From Tiliqua scincoides (Eukaryota; Chordata; Lepidosauria; Squamata; Scincidae), in NCBI RefSeq assembly GCF_035046505.1, contig NC_089822.1, positions 115,399,307 to 115,463,306 of the forward strand: a stretch of DNA of 64,000 nt, read 5' to 3'. The notes under the pieces were generated by a model. The model was not told the origin of the DNA, made no database searches, and worked only from the letters and a program-made list of their open reading frames with translations. Below are positions 54,005 to 64,000 of this stretch, piece by piece. Each line of letters begins with the position of its first letter. Positions within the stretch are counted from its first letter, which is position 1. A program made the translations under genes and the position numbers.

Positions 54005-55420
54005 TCATAAGAACAGCCCCACTGGACCAGGCCATAGGCCCATCTAGTCCAGCTTCCTGTATCTCACACCGGCCCACCAAATGCCCCAGGGAGCTCACCT
54101 TATAACAAGAGACCTGCATCCTGGTGCCCGCCCCTGCATCTGACATAGCCCATTTCTAAAATCAGGAGGTTGCACATACACATCATGGCTTGTAACCCAT
54201 AATGGATTTTTCCTCCAGAAACTGTCCAATCCCCTTTTAAAGGCATCCAGGCCAGGCACCATCACCACATCCTGTGGCAAGGAGTTCCACAGACCGACCA
54301 CATGCTGAGTAAAGAAATATTTTCTTTTGTCTGTTCTAACTCTCCCAACACTCAATTTTAGTGGATGTCCCCTGGTTCTGGTGTTGTGTGAGTGTAAAGA
54401 GCATCTCCCTATCCACTCTGTCCATCCCCTGCATAATTTTGTATGTCTCAATCATGTCCCCCCTCAAGCGTCTCTTTTCTAGGCTGAAGACGCCCAAATG
54501 CCTTAACCTTTCCTCATAAGGAAGGTGCCCCAGCCCAGTAATCATCTTAGTCGCTCTCTTTTGCATCTTTTCCATTTCCACTATGTCTTTTTTGAGATGC
54601 GGCGACCAGAACTGGACACAATACTCCAGGTGTGGCCTTACCATCGATTTGTACAACAGCATTATAATATTAGCCGTTTTGTTCTCAATACCTTTTCTAA
54701 TGATCCCAAGCATAGAATTGGCCTTCTTTACTGCCCCCGCACATTGGGTTGACACTTTAATCGACCTGTCCACCACCACCCCAAGACCTCTCCTGTCACA
54801 GACAGCTCAGAACCCATCAGCCTATATGTGAAGTTTTGATTTTTTGCCCCAATGTGCATGACTTTACACTTACTTACATTGAAACGCATCTGCCATTTTG
54901 CTGCCCATTCTGCCAGTCTGGAGAGATCCTTCTGGAGCTCCTCACAATCACTTCTGGTCTTCATCACTCGGAAAAGTTTGGTGTCGTCTGCAAACTTTGC
55001 CACCTCACTGCTCAACCCTGTCTCCAGGTCATTTATGAAGAGGTTGAAAAGCACCGGTCCCAGGACAGATCCTTGGGGCACATCGCTTTTCACTTCTCTC
55101 CATTGTGAAAATTGCCCATTGACACCCACTCTCTGTTTCCTGGCCTTCAACCAGTTCTCTATCCATGAGAGGGCCTGTCCTCTAATTCCCTGACTGGAGT
55201 TTTTTCAGTAGCCTTTGGTGAGGGACAGTGTCGAAGGCCTTCTGAAAGTCCAGATATATAATGTCTACAGGTTATCCCGCATCCACATGCCTGTTGACCT
55301 TTTCAAAGAATTCTGTAAGGTTCGTGAGGCAAGACTTACCCTTACAGAAGCCATGCTGATTCTCCCTCAGCAGTCCCTCAGTTCCTCTTCTGTCTCATAT
55401 TTTAACCATCATTTTAGGAA
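54005..55420 (-). mobile_element. CR1-type LINE, 3' 1.4 kb, antisense to the window
   Basis: On the minus strand it encodes reverse transcriptase from about the ENQHGFCKGKSCLTNLTEFF region through [28 protein letters not shown] and [19 protein letters not shown] to the 3' UTR. Broken by a few frameshifts and stops. The longest CR1-type copy of this subfamily in the window. Confidence 0.88.
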
Positions 55421-55698
55421 TGACTTCTTCCTCTACCGTACACAACTGGCAGGCCAGCACTAGCCAGCTTTCCAGCACCAGTGCAACCGCAATGCAGCCC
55501 CGGGGTAAGGGAACAAATGTTCCCAAACCTTAAGGAGGCCTCTGTGACTGCACCCCCAACACAGGAAGCACCCATTGGCACAGCTGCACTGGAAAATTGG
55601 ATAGGATTGGGCCCTCAATCCCTCCCTAAAAGCTCCTTTCTTGTCTTCATTCTGTATTCAGTCACAAAGTCTCATACACTCTTGCAAAAGGAATTGAA

Positions 55699-55990
55699 CA
55701 TAAGAAGAGCCCTACTGGACCAGGCCAAAGGCCCATCTAGTCCAGCATCCTGCATCTCACAGTGGCCCACCACATGCTTCAGGGAGCACACCAGATAACA
55801 AGAGACCTCATCCTGGTGCCCTCTCCTGCATCTGGCAATCAGAGACAGCCTGCCTCTAAAACCAAGAGCCTGCACATACCTACTATGACTTGTAACCAGT
55901 AATGAACCTTTCCTCCAGAAATTCGTCCAATCCCCTCTTAAAGGCTTCCAGGCAAGATGCCATCACTACTTCCTGTGGCAATTATTCTAG
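55699..55990 (-). mobile_element. 5'-truncated CR1-type LINE 3' end, antisense
   Basis: ACATAAGAAGAGCCCTACTG at the left is the reverse complement of the CR1-type tail; about 290 bp remain. Closest to the copy at 60.96-61.50 kb (shared TACTATGACTTGTAACCAGT). Confidence 0.85.
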
Positions 55991-55991
55991 G

Positions 55992-56087
55992 ATTAGGGTC
56001 TAAGATAGCCATTTTCAACCACTGTGCCATGGCACACCAGTGTGTGCCATGACACAGTGGTTGAAAATGGCTGTCCTAGACCCTAAT
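55992..56087. repeat. Spacerless palindrome, 48-nt arms
   Basis: Arms 55992-56039 and 56040-56087 match at 43 of 48 positions. They include a hAT end (CCATTTTCAACCACTG) and also about 14 nt of sequence outside it (ATTAGGGTCTAAGA). Confidence 0.85.
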
Positions 56088-56260
56088 GGTCTGCAGGTTG
56101 CCACAAGAGTTTGGGGAAAAGTCAGTAGGGGCAATGGGGATGTGAGCTTCCTACCAACAGCACAGTGTGCCTTGTCAATTGTCAAAAAACCAATGGTGTG
56201 CCATGACAATTTTAGTACCTTGTCAGTGTGCCCTGAGACGTAAAAGGTTGAAAATTACTG
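56006..56260. mobile_element. Short non-autonomous hAT element, 255 bp
   Basis: Ends TAGCCATTTTCAACC and GGTTGAAAATTACTG, target duplication GTCTAAGA/GTCTAGGA (one mismatch) at 55998-56005 and 56261-56268. Related to the 44.07-kb element (shared GTGTGCCTTG and CCTTGTCAGTGTGCC). Confidence 0.75.
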
Positions 56261-56589
56261 GTCTAGGACCTGTGTTGTCAACAGAGACGCATGTGCTTGC
56301 AAATTATTTTTCTTTCTGAAGATTTGTTTTACTTTTCTTTGAAACCTTTTTACTGCTCTGCGCCTGTTAGCAGCAGACTAGCAGGGTTTGGTGGTAGCAG
56401 TAGGAAAAAAGGTCTTTATTTTTTATTATTATTTCTTTACTTTACTTACCCCATCTTTCTGCAAAAGAACACCAGCAGACAGCCACTAGAAAAGACACTG
56501 CTGGGGTGAGGAGGGCCAGTTATTCTCTCCCTGCTCCTCTTTTAGGAGCGCCCACTTGAAAAAGTGCCTCTTACCCAGTTAGCAGGGGG

Positions 56590-57650
56590 GTCATTCCATG
56601 TCAAGTGGTCTAGGGCTCCCTGAGCGATTTTAATGAAATTTTGTGTGTAGAGTCCTGCATGTCTCAAACGAACTTTGGTAAAGTTTTAGGTTCGCTGGTG
56701 GAATACTTGTGGAGATACAGCCGTTTGTTTGACCCCATACTGCGACCATGTTCAGTACGATTGTGAGATTTTGACAACTTTGAGACATAATATCTCCCTT
56801 GCTATTTTTTCAAAACAAATGAAACTTAGCTATCTTATACAACTTTTTGTGTTCTATTTAATGAAACTAATAGCAATTTTTGTTAGGCGTGGTTAAAATT
56901 GTTGAGTGTTTAAAATTGCAGCAAAGTTGACCAAAAAAAATCTGTGCTCCAAAAAAATCCAAAGTTTACTGTTGAATAACTCCAGCAATAATAAAAGTAA
57001 TAATTGTGGAATGTATTGCATAATATCTCAATATAACTTTGTTTTCAAATATGTAATTTCAGCCTCCTAGCTCTTTCCATTGGTTTACAAATTAAGTGTA
57101 AAGTTGATGATTTTTGTAAAAAGGTCAAAAATAGGGTATTTTCAACCTGCTTTTACAAAAAAAGTACCTTCTAGAAATGCTTTAACCCCCCAGAAAAATG
57201 GGTTTGATTTTCTAACGCAGGCAAACAGTGCCTGAAAAATAGGGACAAAGTTGGGAGACATTGCCCTAGCAACAGCCTATATTTCAACATCCAATTCTGT
57301 CATTTTTCAGGTCGTGCTGATTTTTTAAAACAATTTTTTATCCACATCATTATAACTATTCCATGGTGACACTGTCACTACCAGTTCAAGAACTTAAACT
57401 GGCAACCCCATCACCGTAGGGGTCACACCGAATAGCCGTGCAATACCAGCCACAGTTTGGTTTCTTCGTCCAGGTTCCCAAGCCTGTAATTTGGTTTCTT
57501 TGTCAAGGTTCCAAAGCCTTGCGTGGGTATCTGTCTGGTTCCCAAGCCAATGATTATGCTGCTTATCCTATGTTCCCAAGCCTAAATTGGGTATCTTATA
57601 TGGTTCCCAAGCCGAAGTCTGTAGTTCAATTTTAATCACTAACAATCTTT
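56590..57650. repeat. Unassigned 1-kb block, probably an old mobile element
   Basis: Starts with GGGTCATTCCATGTCAAGTG and is A+T-rich with several poly-T stretches. It has a base composition and phrasing unlike the host introns. It ends in five degenerate copies of a 32-bp unit. No open frame longer than about 70 codons, no recognised protein, no terminal repeats found. Confidence 0.4.
57473..57613. repeat. Degenerate tandem repeat with GGTTCCCAAGCC core, about 32-bp unit, five copies
   Basis: The core is at 57473, 57507 (one change), 57537, 57571 (one change) and 57602, spaced 30-34 bp. Each core is preceded by a GGTTTCTT- or GGGTATCT-like phrase. Confidence 0.85.
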
Positions 57651-57689
57651 TTTTACATTCTGTTGCCACTAGGTGCCACTTTCTTCAAC

Positions 57690-58155
57690 ACAGTTTCTGG
57701 AAATTGATATATACAGGCAACATAACTGCCTCTTACATGTTGTTCTGCAAGCTGGGCATCTCCAATTCTGTACCTGCATCTTTGGTTATTTTTGCCTAAG
57801 TTCAGAACCTTGCATTTGTCCCTGTTGAACTTCATCTTACTCATTTCCACCCAAGTATTCCATTTTGTCTCGGTCTTCCTGAAGGCTTCTGCTGCCTTCT
57901 ATTGTGTTTGCTACTCTTTCCAGCTTGGTGTCATCTGCAAATTTGATGAGGCCCCCTTGTATCCAAGTCATTGATGAAGATGTTAAAGAGAACTGTGCCC
58001 AAGACAGAGTCCTAGGGCTCTCCACTCAAAACAGTCTTCCATCCTAATGTGAAGCCACTGGCGAGCACCCTTTGTGTAAGGCTGCCCAACCAGCTGCGAA
58101 TCCACCTAGTTCACCCAGATGCTCTCCATGGGGCTACCTGAACCGGTTTGTTGGA
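57690..58155 (-). mobile_element. CR1 LINE fragment, antisense
   Basis: The minus strand encodes [20 protein letters not shown] and [18 protein letters not shown], the same CR1 subfamily as the copy at 9.9-14.6 kb rather than the 18.7-kb subfamily. Truncated at both ends. Confidence 0.85.
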
Positions 58156-58209
58156 TTTCTGAGCAGGTGTATAAATCTTTGACATATAATGCCACCCGCT
58201 TCCCCTTTA

Positions 58210-58211
<2 letters not shown>

Positions 58212-58267
<56 letters not shown>
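58212..58267. repeat. Microsatellite (CT)n then (GT)n
   Basis: Over 20 CT dinucleotides followed by five GT dinucleotides. Confidence 0.95.
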
Positions 58268-58269
58268 AC

Positions 58270-60080
58270 ATTTACTCAACTCTCCCTAGAAATGGAGTTC
58301 AAGGACTGTTCCCTCAAACCTTTACAGTCATTCTAGGATACTCAGAAGGCTGAACTCAAATGGCAAGGTGTGCAGTTAGGGACTTCTAAGCCAGACAAAA
58401 GGCTGAAACTGGGTTTACATATGAACTACCTATGGCATACTAGAGAAAATAGGAAAATGTGACATTTTAATTTGGGACTATGAAGATTACCTCATACTAC
58501 AGGTAAGAATTCCAGCTAACAATTTTCTTCTGCAAACTGGGCAGGGGTGCTTGCAAAGGTCCCCCCCCCCCAACATTTCACCAAAAATTGGCTCACAGCC
58601 CACTGGTGGGTCCTGGTGCACAGTCTGGGAAACACTAACCACACCTACAACCCAGCCTACAAACAGCCTAAGGGCTATTTACACTGGTGGAACAAGTGTT
58701 CTAGCGACATAATGACTGTCACAAATGTGACTACACCAGTGAGTGTGGTTTGGCCACTGCTGTGACCAGCCAGGTCCATGCAACAATGGACTGTGACTGG
58801 TAAACTTGTGTAGGGGTCAGGAGGAAAGCGGGGATGAGGTGGAACAGGGCAAGGTTGGCAGAACAGGGAGGCAATGAGGGTGGGGAGAAGGGTGGATTGG
58901 GCCCATGAAGAGGTTTGGTGATGGTGGCACCCACTGAATCCTAACCCCCTTCCCAGGCCCAAACTGCCTTCACTGGTCAATGTGGACTTGTGCCAGTGAT
59001 ATTACTAGAGCAGGTCTAGTTTGACCCATGGCAGCAGTGGGGCCTTAACCCAGGGAACAAATGTTCCCTTCCCCAAGAAAGGTATGCAGGTGCCAAAATG
59101 CTCTGTGGGATACAGAGGATGCCACATTAGTGCTGCTGTATCACTGCATAGGGAGTTAGAATTTGTTACCAGTACGTGCTTCCAGGCTGAACAAAAAGGC
59201 TGTGACTATCCCTATACTCCCTGGCAACAGATACGAGAATATCGAAGATGGAGATGTGCAACAGAAGTTCAGGGGAATGGAAATTTTTGCTCTGAAACGC
59301 ACTTTGATACACACTCGACTGTAGGGTGGGAATTGATTCTTCTTGGCTTGATCTTGTGCCATTCTGATAACACTTGCATGAAGAAACCACATGGGCAAGG
59401 CTAGTCATGTCTGTTTTTCATTACCAGAGCAGTGTACAGGATGTGGTTTCCTTGGCACTGCTGGTAAGCATGAACTGGCAGTTTATGTCTGGATCTTGGG
59501 CTGGTAACTTGAATCCGATGTAACAGCAAATTACCACACTGGCAGAAAGCACACTTCCTGTGGTGATTCTGAATGTGGTTTTATTTTATTTTTAAAATAT
59601 AATGTATTGAATCACACTTGTTACTACCCTTCTTCCAGATATGCAGGCAGTGTATGAGGTCTTCTCTTGCCCTCTCCCCTCATGGCTCATAACTTCTCTG
59701 TGAGCCAAATGAGGCAATGAGATGCTAAGCTGGTCTGTAACCTCAAGTCTTCGTCCTCCAAGTGTAACACTTGGACCAGATCAGAAATTTGTGTAAATGA
59801 GTGTCCTGGGGGTTGGGGGATTGCAGCCACTGGCTATGCAACCCATACCATCCCTGTCCCAGGACTCTATCTGCCCACTCCCTGCCCCTATTCTGCCCAC
59901 CTGCCAGCACTATGCACTGCAGTCAGATATTCTTATTAGAGAGAGCAGAAAAAGTTCCCTTGAAGCCTGGCATAGTGAAAGCTATTTTAGCACAGTTGCT
60001 AAGTACTTGAGCAGGACTGGGAATCAATCTCCAGGTACCTGAAGGAGTATACCAGACCTTCCACCTTTACTTAGTGGTCT
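58270..60080. other. Non-coding sequence, largely unassigned
   Basis: No exon or intact repeat recognised. Confidence 0.35.
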
Positions 60081-60087
60081 TCTAGTC

Positions 60088-60186
60088 CAGTGGACTTCAA
60101 CCTTTTGCATTTCCATAAGTTGCTGCGACCCCAAAACTGAGGCTTCTTAAACTTTGGGGTCACAACCCCAAAGTTGAAGAACACTG
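60088..60186. repeat. Short hAT-like MITE, 99 bp
   Basis: CAGTGGACTTCAACC and GTTGAAGAACACTG are inverted ends; an inner hairpin reads TTTGGGGTCACAACCCCAAA. No matching target duplication seen. Confidence 0.6.
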
Positions 60187-60547
60187 TATTATAGCATTAG
60201 CTGTATATCTTTTGAGAAGGGGTGGATTTTTCGATATCTTTATCATGAACAGAAAGCACAGAAAACACTTTAAAATATGTGCTGCTACTATGATCTGCAT
60301 AATATCCAATATACTTCTCAGGAAAAGGACCTGGGTCAGTTCTCAGTGGTTCCCATAAAGTTTTGTGGGCTGTAATCTGAGTCACAGGTGCAGGACAGGA
60401 GAAGTGACAGGAGAACTGTCAAAATGATTTTTCATTAGCATCTTACACCCTAAATATATAAAACAGGGAAAGGATAATGTTGTAAAATAGACAAAATGGA
60501 CCTGTAACTATATTATAGTTGGGTGACATATCCCCAAACATCCCAAA

Positions 60548-60800
60548 GGCTGCAGTTCTATCCACACTTACCCAGGAGTAAGCCCCATTGACTGTCATTG
60601 TTAAAAGAATAAACCTGTTAAGGATAGCCTGTTATCCAGATCTGTAATGGTACAGATCTGTAACATTTCCGCAAATGCAGCCACATACCATGGTAGCATC
60701 AAGTCTATTAATATTAAAAATATATAGTAAAAATAAAATTGAAATGAATGGGGACCCACCCTGAAATTGTCTTGTGATCCACCTAGTTTGAGAAACACTG
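60548..60800 (-). repeat. hAT fragment, same family as 34.9 and 63.1 kb, antisense
   Basis: The minus strand starts CAGTGTTTCTCAAACTAGG and runs through the TATTAGACTTGATGCTACCA and GGGGCTTACTCCTGGGTAAG-like parts; the other end is missing. Confidence 0.75.
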
Positions 60801-60954
60801 GTTTAAGCTAATTATGTATAGTATATGTGTACTCACATCAATAACTAATATGTATACGGGAGTGGTTATAATAGCTATATTGGACTGATATAATATTTTG
60901 CGTATATAATAATAAATTAATTAGCTGTCAGTTCAGTGGTTAGACTGCACACAC

Positions 60955-61497
60955 TTTTACTGGGCTGGGGCACCTCCCTTATGAGGCTACAGCATTTGGG
61001 GCTTTTCAATCTAGAAAAGAGGCACCTGAGGTGGGACATGACTGAGACATACAAAATTATGCAGAGGATGGACAGAGTGGATACAGTGACGCTCTTTTCC
61101 CTCTCACGTAACACCAGAACCAGGGGACATCCACTAAAGTTGAGTGTTGGGAGAGTTAGGACAGACAGAAGAAAATATTTCTTTACCCAACATGTAATTA
61201 GTTTGTGGAACTCTTTGCCACAGGAAGTAGTGATGGCATCTTGCCTGGATGCCTTTAAGAGGGGATTGGACGAATTTCTGGAGGAAAGGTTCATTACTGG
61301 TTACAAGTCATAGTAGGTATGTGCAGGCTCTTGGTTTTAGAGGCAGGCTGTCTCTGATTGCCAGATGCAGGAGAGGGCACCAGGATGAGGTCTCTTGTTA
61401 TCTGGTGTGCTCCCTGAAGCATGTGGTGGGCCACTGCGAGATACAGGAAGCTGGACCAGATGGGGCTTTGGCCTGATCCAGCGGGGCTCTTCTTATG
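60955..61497 (+). mobile_element. 5'-truncated CR1-type LINE 3' end
   Basis: Encodes LRWDMTETYKIMQRMDRVDT and WNSLPQEVVMASCLDAFKRG to the stop, then the 3' UTR and a CTTCTTATG end. Confidence 0.87.
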
Positions 61498-63077
61498 TAC
61501 CCCTATCTCTACCTATGGTTCCCGAGTTTACAAAATTACCTTTGCTGTGTGCTTACTAAAGGAGGCACAATGAAAGATAAAAGCAGGGATCTCCCCACTT
61601 GACAGAATGCAAGGAAAACACAGAGAGGAGAGAAGATAGCTTTGAGATATCATGCTACAGTCTCTGATCTCCTGCAATTTGGAGGTGGGTAGTGCTGTTA
61701 CGCAGCTCCCATTTGATATCAGTAAGATTTACACTGGAGACCTCCAGGAAACTCAGATCTGTGTCTTGCATTCTGTTGTCCTTAGGGCACAATCCCAACA
61801 GTGCTCTGGGCCGACACAAGTCCCTTGCACTGGCTCAGGCCAGTCATGAAAGTGCCATAAAACACCTTTGTGCAGAGGGAGGAGGGAGGCTGGCAGGGAT
61901 CTGCTCAGCCAGCCTAATGGGTGAGTCCATGCCAGCTGAGCACGGAGGGAGGCGTTTTGGGGCAGGTGCCAGTCAGGGTTGCCATCTGTATTGGTCTGCA
62001 TCCTCTTTCCACAGCTGCTGGCTGACTGGTTGGCTGGCTGCTTCCCCCCCCCCCCCGGAACAGGGCCACCACTGGCTGGCAGTGCTTAATCCTCTGCATG
62101 TCTGCTCAGAAGTAAGCCCCATGATAGTCAAAGGGGTTTACTCCCAGGGAAGTGAGGGTAGGATTGCAGCCTCATTCACCCACCCATTTGCCTTTGCCTC
62201 TTTTGAGCCCCCCCCCCCACGCACGTTGCTCTTTGCTCCGCCTCCATCTCTGGACTTCTGGCTGCCTGGCTGATTTGCCCACCAGCCCTCCCTCCCTCCC
62301 TCCCTCTCAAAGGCACCTGCCATTCTCCAATCTTTCGTTTCCCTGCCCGCCCACACACCTCTGTCCGTCCGTCCGTCCACCCAGACTGCTTCCGAGCCCC
62401 CTCTCCCATGCCATTTTCCCCTCACGCTGTACCCTGCAGCAGGCATGTGCATGCTGCCACCGCCACCACCAGAACTGAGCTCTGCAGCGGCCTCTGCGCA
62501 TTTCCACCTCCGCGTGTCCAACCCCCGCTACTGGAAAGAGGGCAGGCACTGCTGCGGAGCCTGAGAACTCAGCTGCAGACTGCAGCCGGCTCCCCAAGCC
62601 GCATGGCTGCAACGGTTGCCCACAGTGGCACAGCCACGATATTGGGGGGCCGCACGGGGGGCCGGGGTGCAGCATGTCATCCCCTCATCCTGGCACCCGA
62701 GGCTGAGAGCCCCCTTGGCCCCCCATCACTACACTAGTGTCTGGATGTAGGGCAGGCCCAGTGGCCTGCCCTACTCCAGGACAGGTTAGGATTGGGCTAT
62801 TATTGGAATCCAAAAGCCACCAGCTGAAGTGGCTGCCTTCCTTTGTCTCATGGTAGGGCTGCCTGCAAGACTTACTATGGCAAAAATGATTCTTTTCCCA
62901 ATTGTTACTTTTCTGTCTACATCATTTTTACATATTGTTTACTAACCATTCAATAAATCTAGATGCAAAAGGCTACAACTTGGAAAAAATCTTTTGGTGC
63001 AGTGCTGCATGATCACCACCAGGTGTCTCTGTCAAACTAGACAAAATGGATAAGATGGTACTGGAACTGAGATCAGT
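61498..63077. other. Non-coding sequence with a GC-rich repeat-like block
   Basis: A copy of the short palindromic repeat at about 62085-62170 is followed by a C-rich block (62200-62720) with CCCT and GTCC runs. Long frames here are composition artefacts. No exon recognised. Confidence 0.4.
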
Positions 63078-63085
63078 CTCTAGGC

Positions 63086-63442
63086 CAATGTTTCTCAAAC
63101 TGTGGGTCGGGACCCACTAGGTGGGTCACAAATCAATTTCAGGTGAGTCCCCATTCATTTCAGTATTCTATTTTTTAATATATTAGACTTGATGCTACCA
63201 TGGGATGTGACTGCATTTGGGGAAATGGTACTTTTAACAAGCTACTATGTGTATTCTTTTAACAATGATAATCAATGGGACTTACTCCTGGGTAAGTGTG
63301 GGTATGACTGCAGCCTAAAAAAATTGTTTAAAATTTTCCTGCTTGATGATGTCACTTCGGGTCACGACATCACTTCCTGTGGGCCTTGACAGATTCTCAT
63401 TCTAAAAACTGGGTCCTGGTGCTAAATGCGTGAGAACCACTG
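63086..63442. mobile_element. Non-autonomous hAT element, 357 bp
   Basis: Ends CAATGTTTCTCAAACTGTGG and GTGAGAACCACTG; target duplication CTCTAGGC/CTCTAGAC (one mismatch) at 63078-63085 and 63443-63450. Aligns end to end with 34912-35254. Confidence 0.87.
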
Positions 63443-63981
63443 CTCTAGACATTTGGAGGCCTGAGGCAAATTTAATCTACTGGATCCCTGTATCCTATCT
63501 CACAGTCCACTGGAGAGATAGGAGTCTTCCTATGCAAGCTCCACTTCAATGAACCATCTGTTTGCTTGAGTGTGATATGAAGGAGAGTGTGTGTGTGTGA
63601 AGGAGACTTCCTGATGGATGGTCAATGACCTGTGATCCAGTCATTCTGTCTCACTTTGCCATCTTTAACACTGGCACCCAAAATGTGCTGGTTAAATCAT
63701 GCTACCTCAGTCAGGCTGCTTGTGGCTGAAACAGTGGAAATATTGGTCAGTATTGGCTGGAACCGAGGGCTTATGTATGCAGGACAAACTGGGCATTAGA
63801 ATTTATTGGTTTAATTGTTGTTCTGCTCTTCTGTTAGAAACATGGTTGCTAGGCCTTGGGGATTTTTTTATCCTCCTTCTCATAGTCTCAAGGGGAAGAA
63901 CTACTGGGTATTTATTACTGGGCTCGGTTGATGAGATTTTCCCATTTGTCATCCTTCTGTCCCTGCCCCCCCCCTCCCCAG

Positions 63982-64000
63982 GGCACTTGAAGCACCAGAA
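63982..64000 (+). CDS. Possible start of an exon cut by the window end, perhaps IDH3G exon 2
   Basis: A long pyrimidine tract ends in CCCCAG at 63976-63981. The remaining 19 nt can be read as one base plus ALEAPE. Human IDH3G reads VLGAHE at the corresponding N-terminal position, sharing L, A and E at the same spacing. IDH3G is the expected head-to-head neighbour of SSR4. Six residues cannot establish identity, and this could be a chance acceptor. Confidence 0.15.

Noticed and set aside
53207-54146. Long overlapping frames on both strands at the edge of the SSR4 CpG island
   Set aside because: Low-complexity composition, no recognisable domain, and one of them runs into the CR1-type tail. 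Not like an IDH3G presequence.
57473-57613. A CRISPR-like array of spaced repeats
   Set aside because: Units are degenerate and directly adjacent, spacing varies, and the host is a vertebrate.
62138-62737. Frames of about 110-130 codons on both strands near the window end
   Set aside because: C-rich low-complexity sequence; no conserved protein and many start codons are non-ATG.
1-64000. Endogenous retrovirus or other virus-like fossil
   Set aside because: I searched by eye for LTR pairs, primer-binding sites and pol-like motifs; all reverse transcriptase traces belong to CR1 or L2 LINEs.

Overview
This is vertebrate genomic DNA, most likely from a squamate reptile. Two spliced protein-coding genes lie convergently in a background rich in transposons. 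The squamate call is an inference. It rests on the dense copies of a short repeat built around TCTACTCAGAAGTAAG and AATCCTATGCATG, on CR1-type and L2-type LINEs, on hAT elements with 8-bp target duplications, and on tRNA-derived SINEs of a kind I know from lizards. No bacterial-style gene, CRISPR array or retrovirus was recognised.

Region 1 (1-39,430, + strand) holds PDZD4. A CpG island (about 3.76-5.06 kb) covers the first coding exon at 4,462. Eight coding exons with canonical splice sites join into a 710-residue reading frame ending at 38,708, with a poly(A) signal at 39,409. Intron 1 is 18.7 kb. It carries a nearly full-length CR1 split by a 1,163-bp hAT element, a Tigger-like element and two tandem CR1-type 3' copies. 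Intron 4 carries an old L2-type LINE and two further hAT elements.

Region 2 (43,004-52,819, - strand) holds SSR4, the delta subunit of the ER translocon-associated TRAP complex. Six coding exons give 175 residues. In human Xq28, PDZD4 and SSR4 are also neighbours with facing 3' ends, so this is conserved synteny. The SSR4 introns hold several hAT insertions, one of them 10 nt from a splice donor, and a nearly perfect palindrome with no spacer.

Region 3 (52.8-64.0 kb) starts with a second CpG island that looks like a bidirectional promoter (CCAAT, GTCACGTGAC, YY1-like and NRF1-like sites). In mammals the head-to-head partner of SSR4 is IDH3G. I could not identify its first exon. The last 19 bases of the window follow a good splice acceptor and could be the start of its second exon (weak hypothesis). 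The rest of this region is CR1-type fragments, hAT elements, a second spacerless palindrome and a 1-kb stretch at 56.59-57.65 kb that I could not assign.
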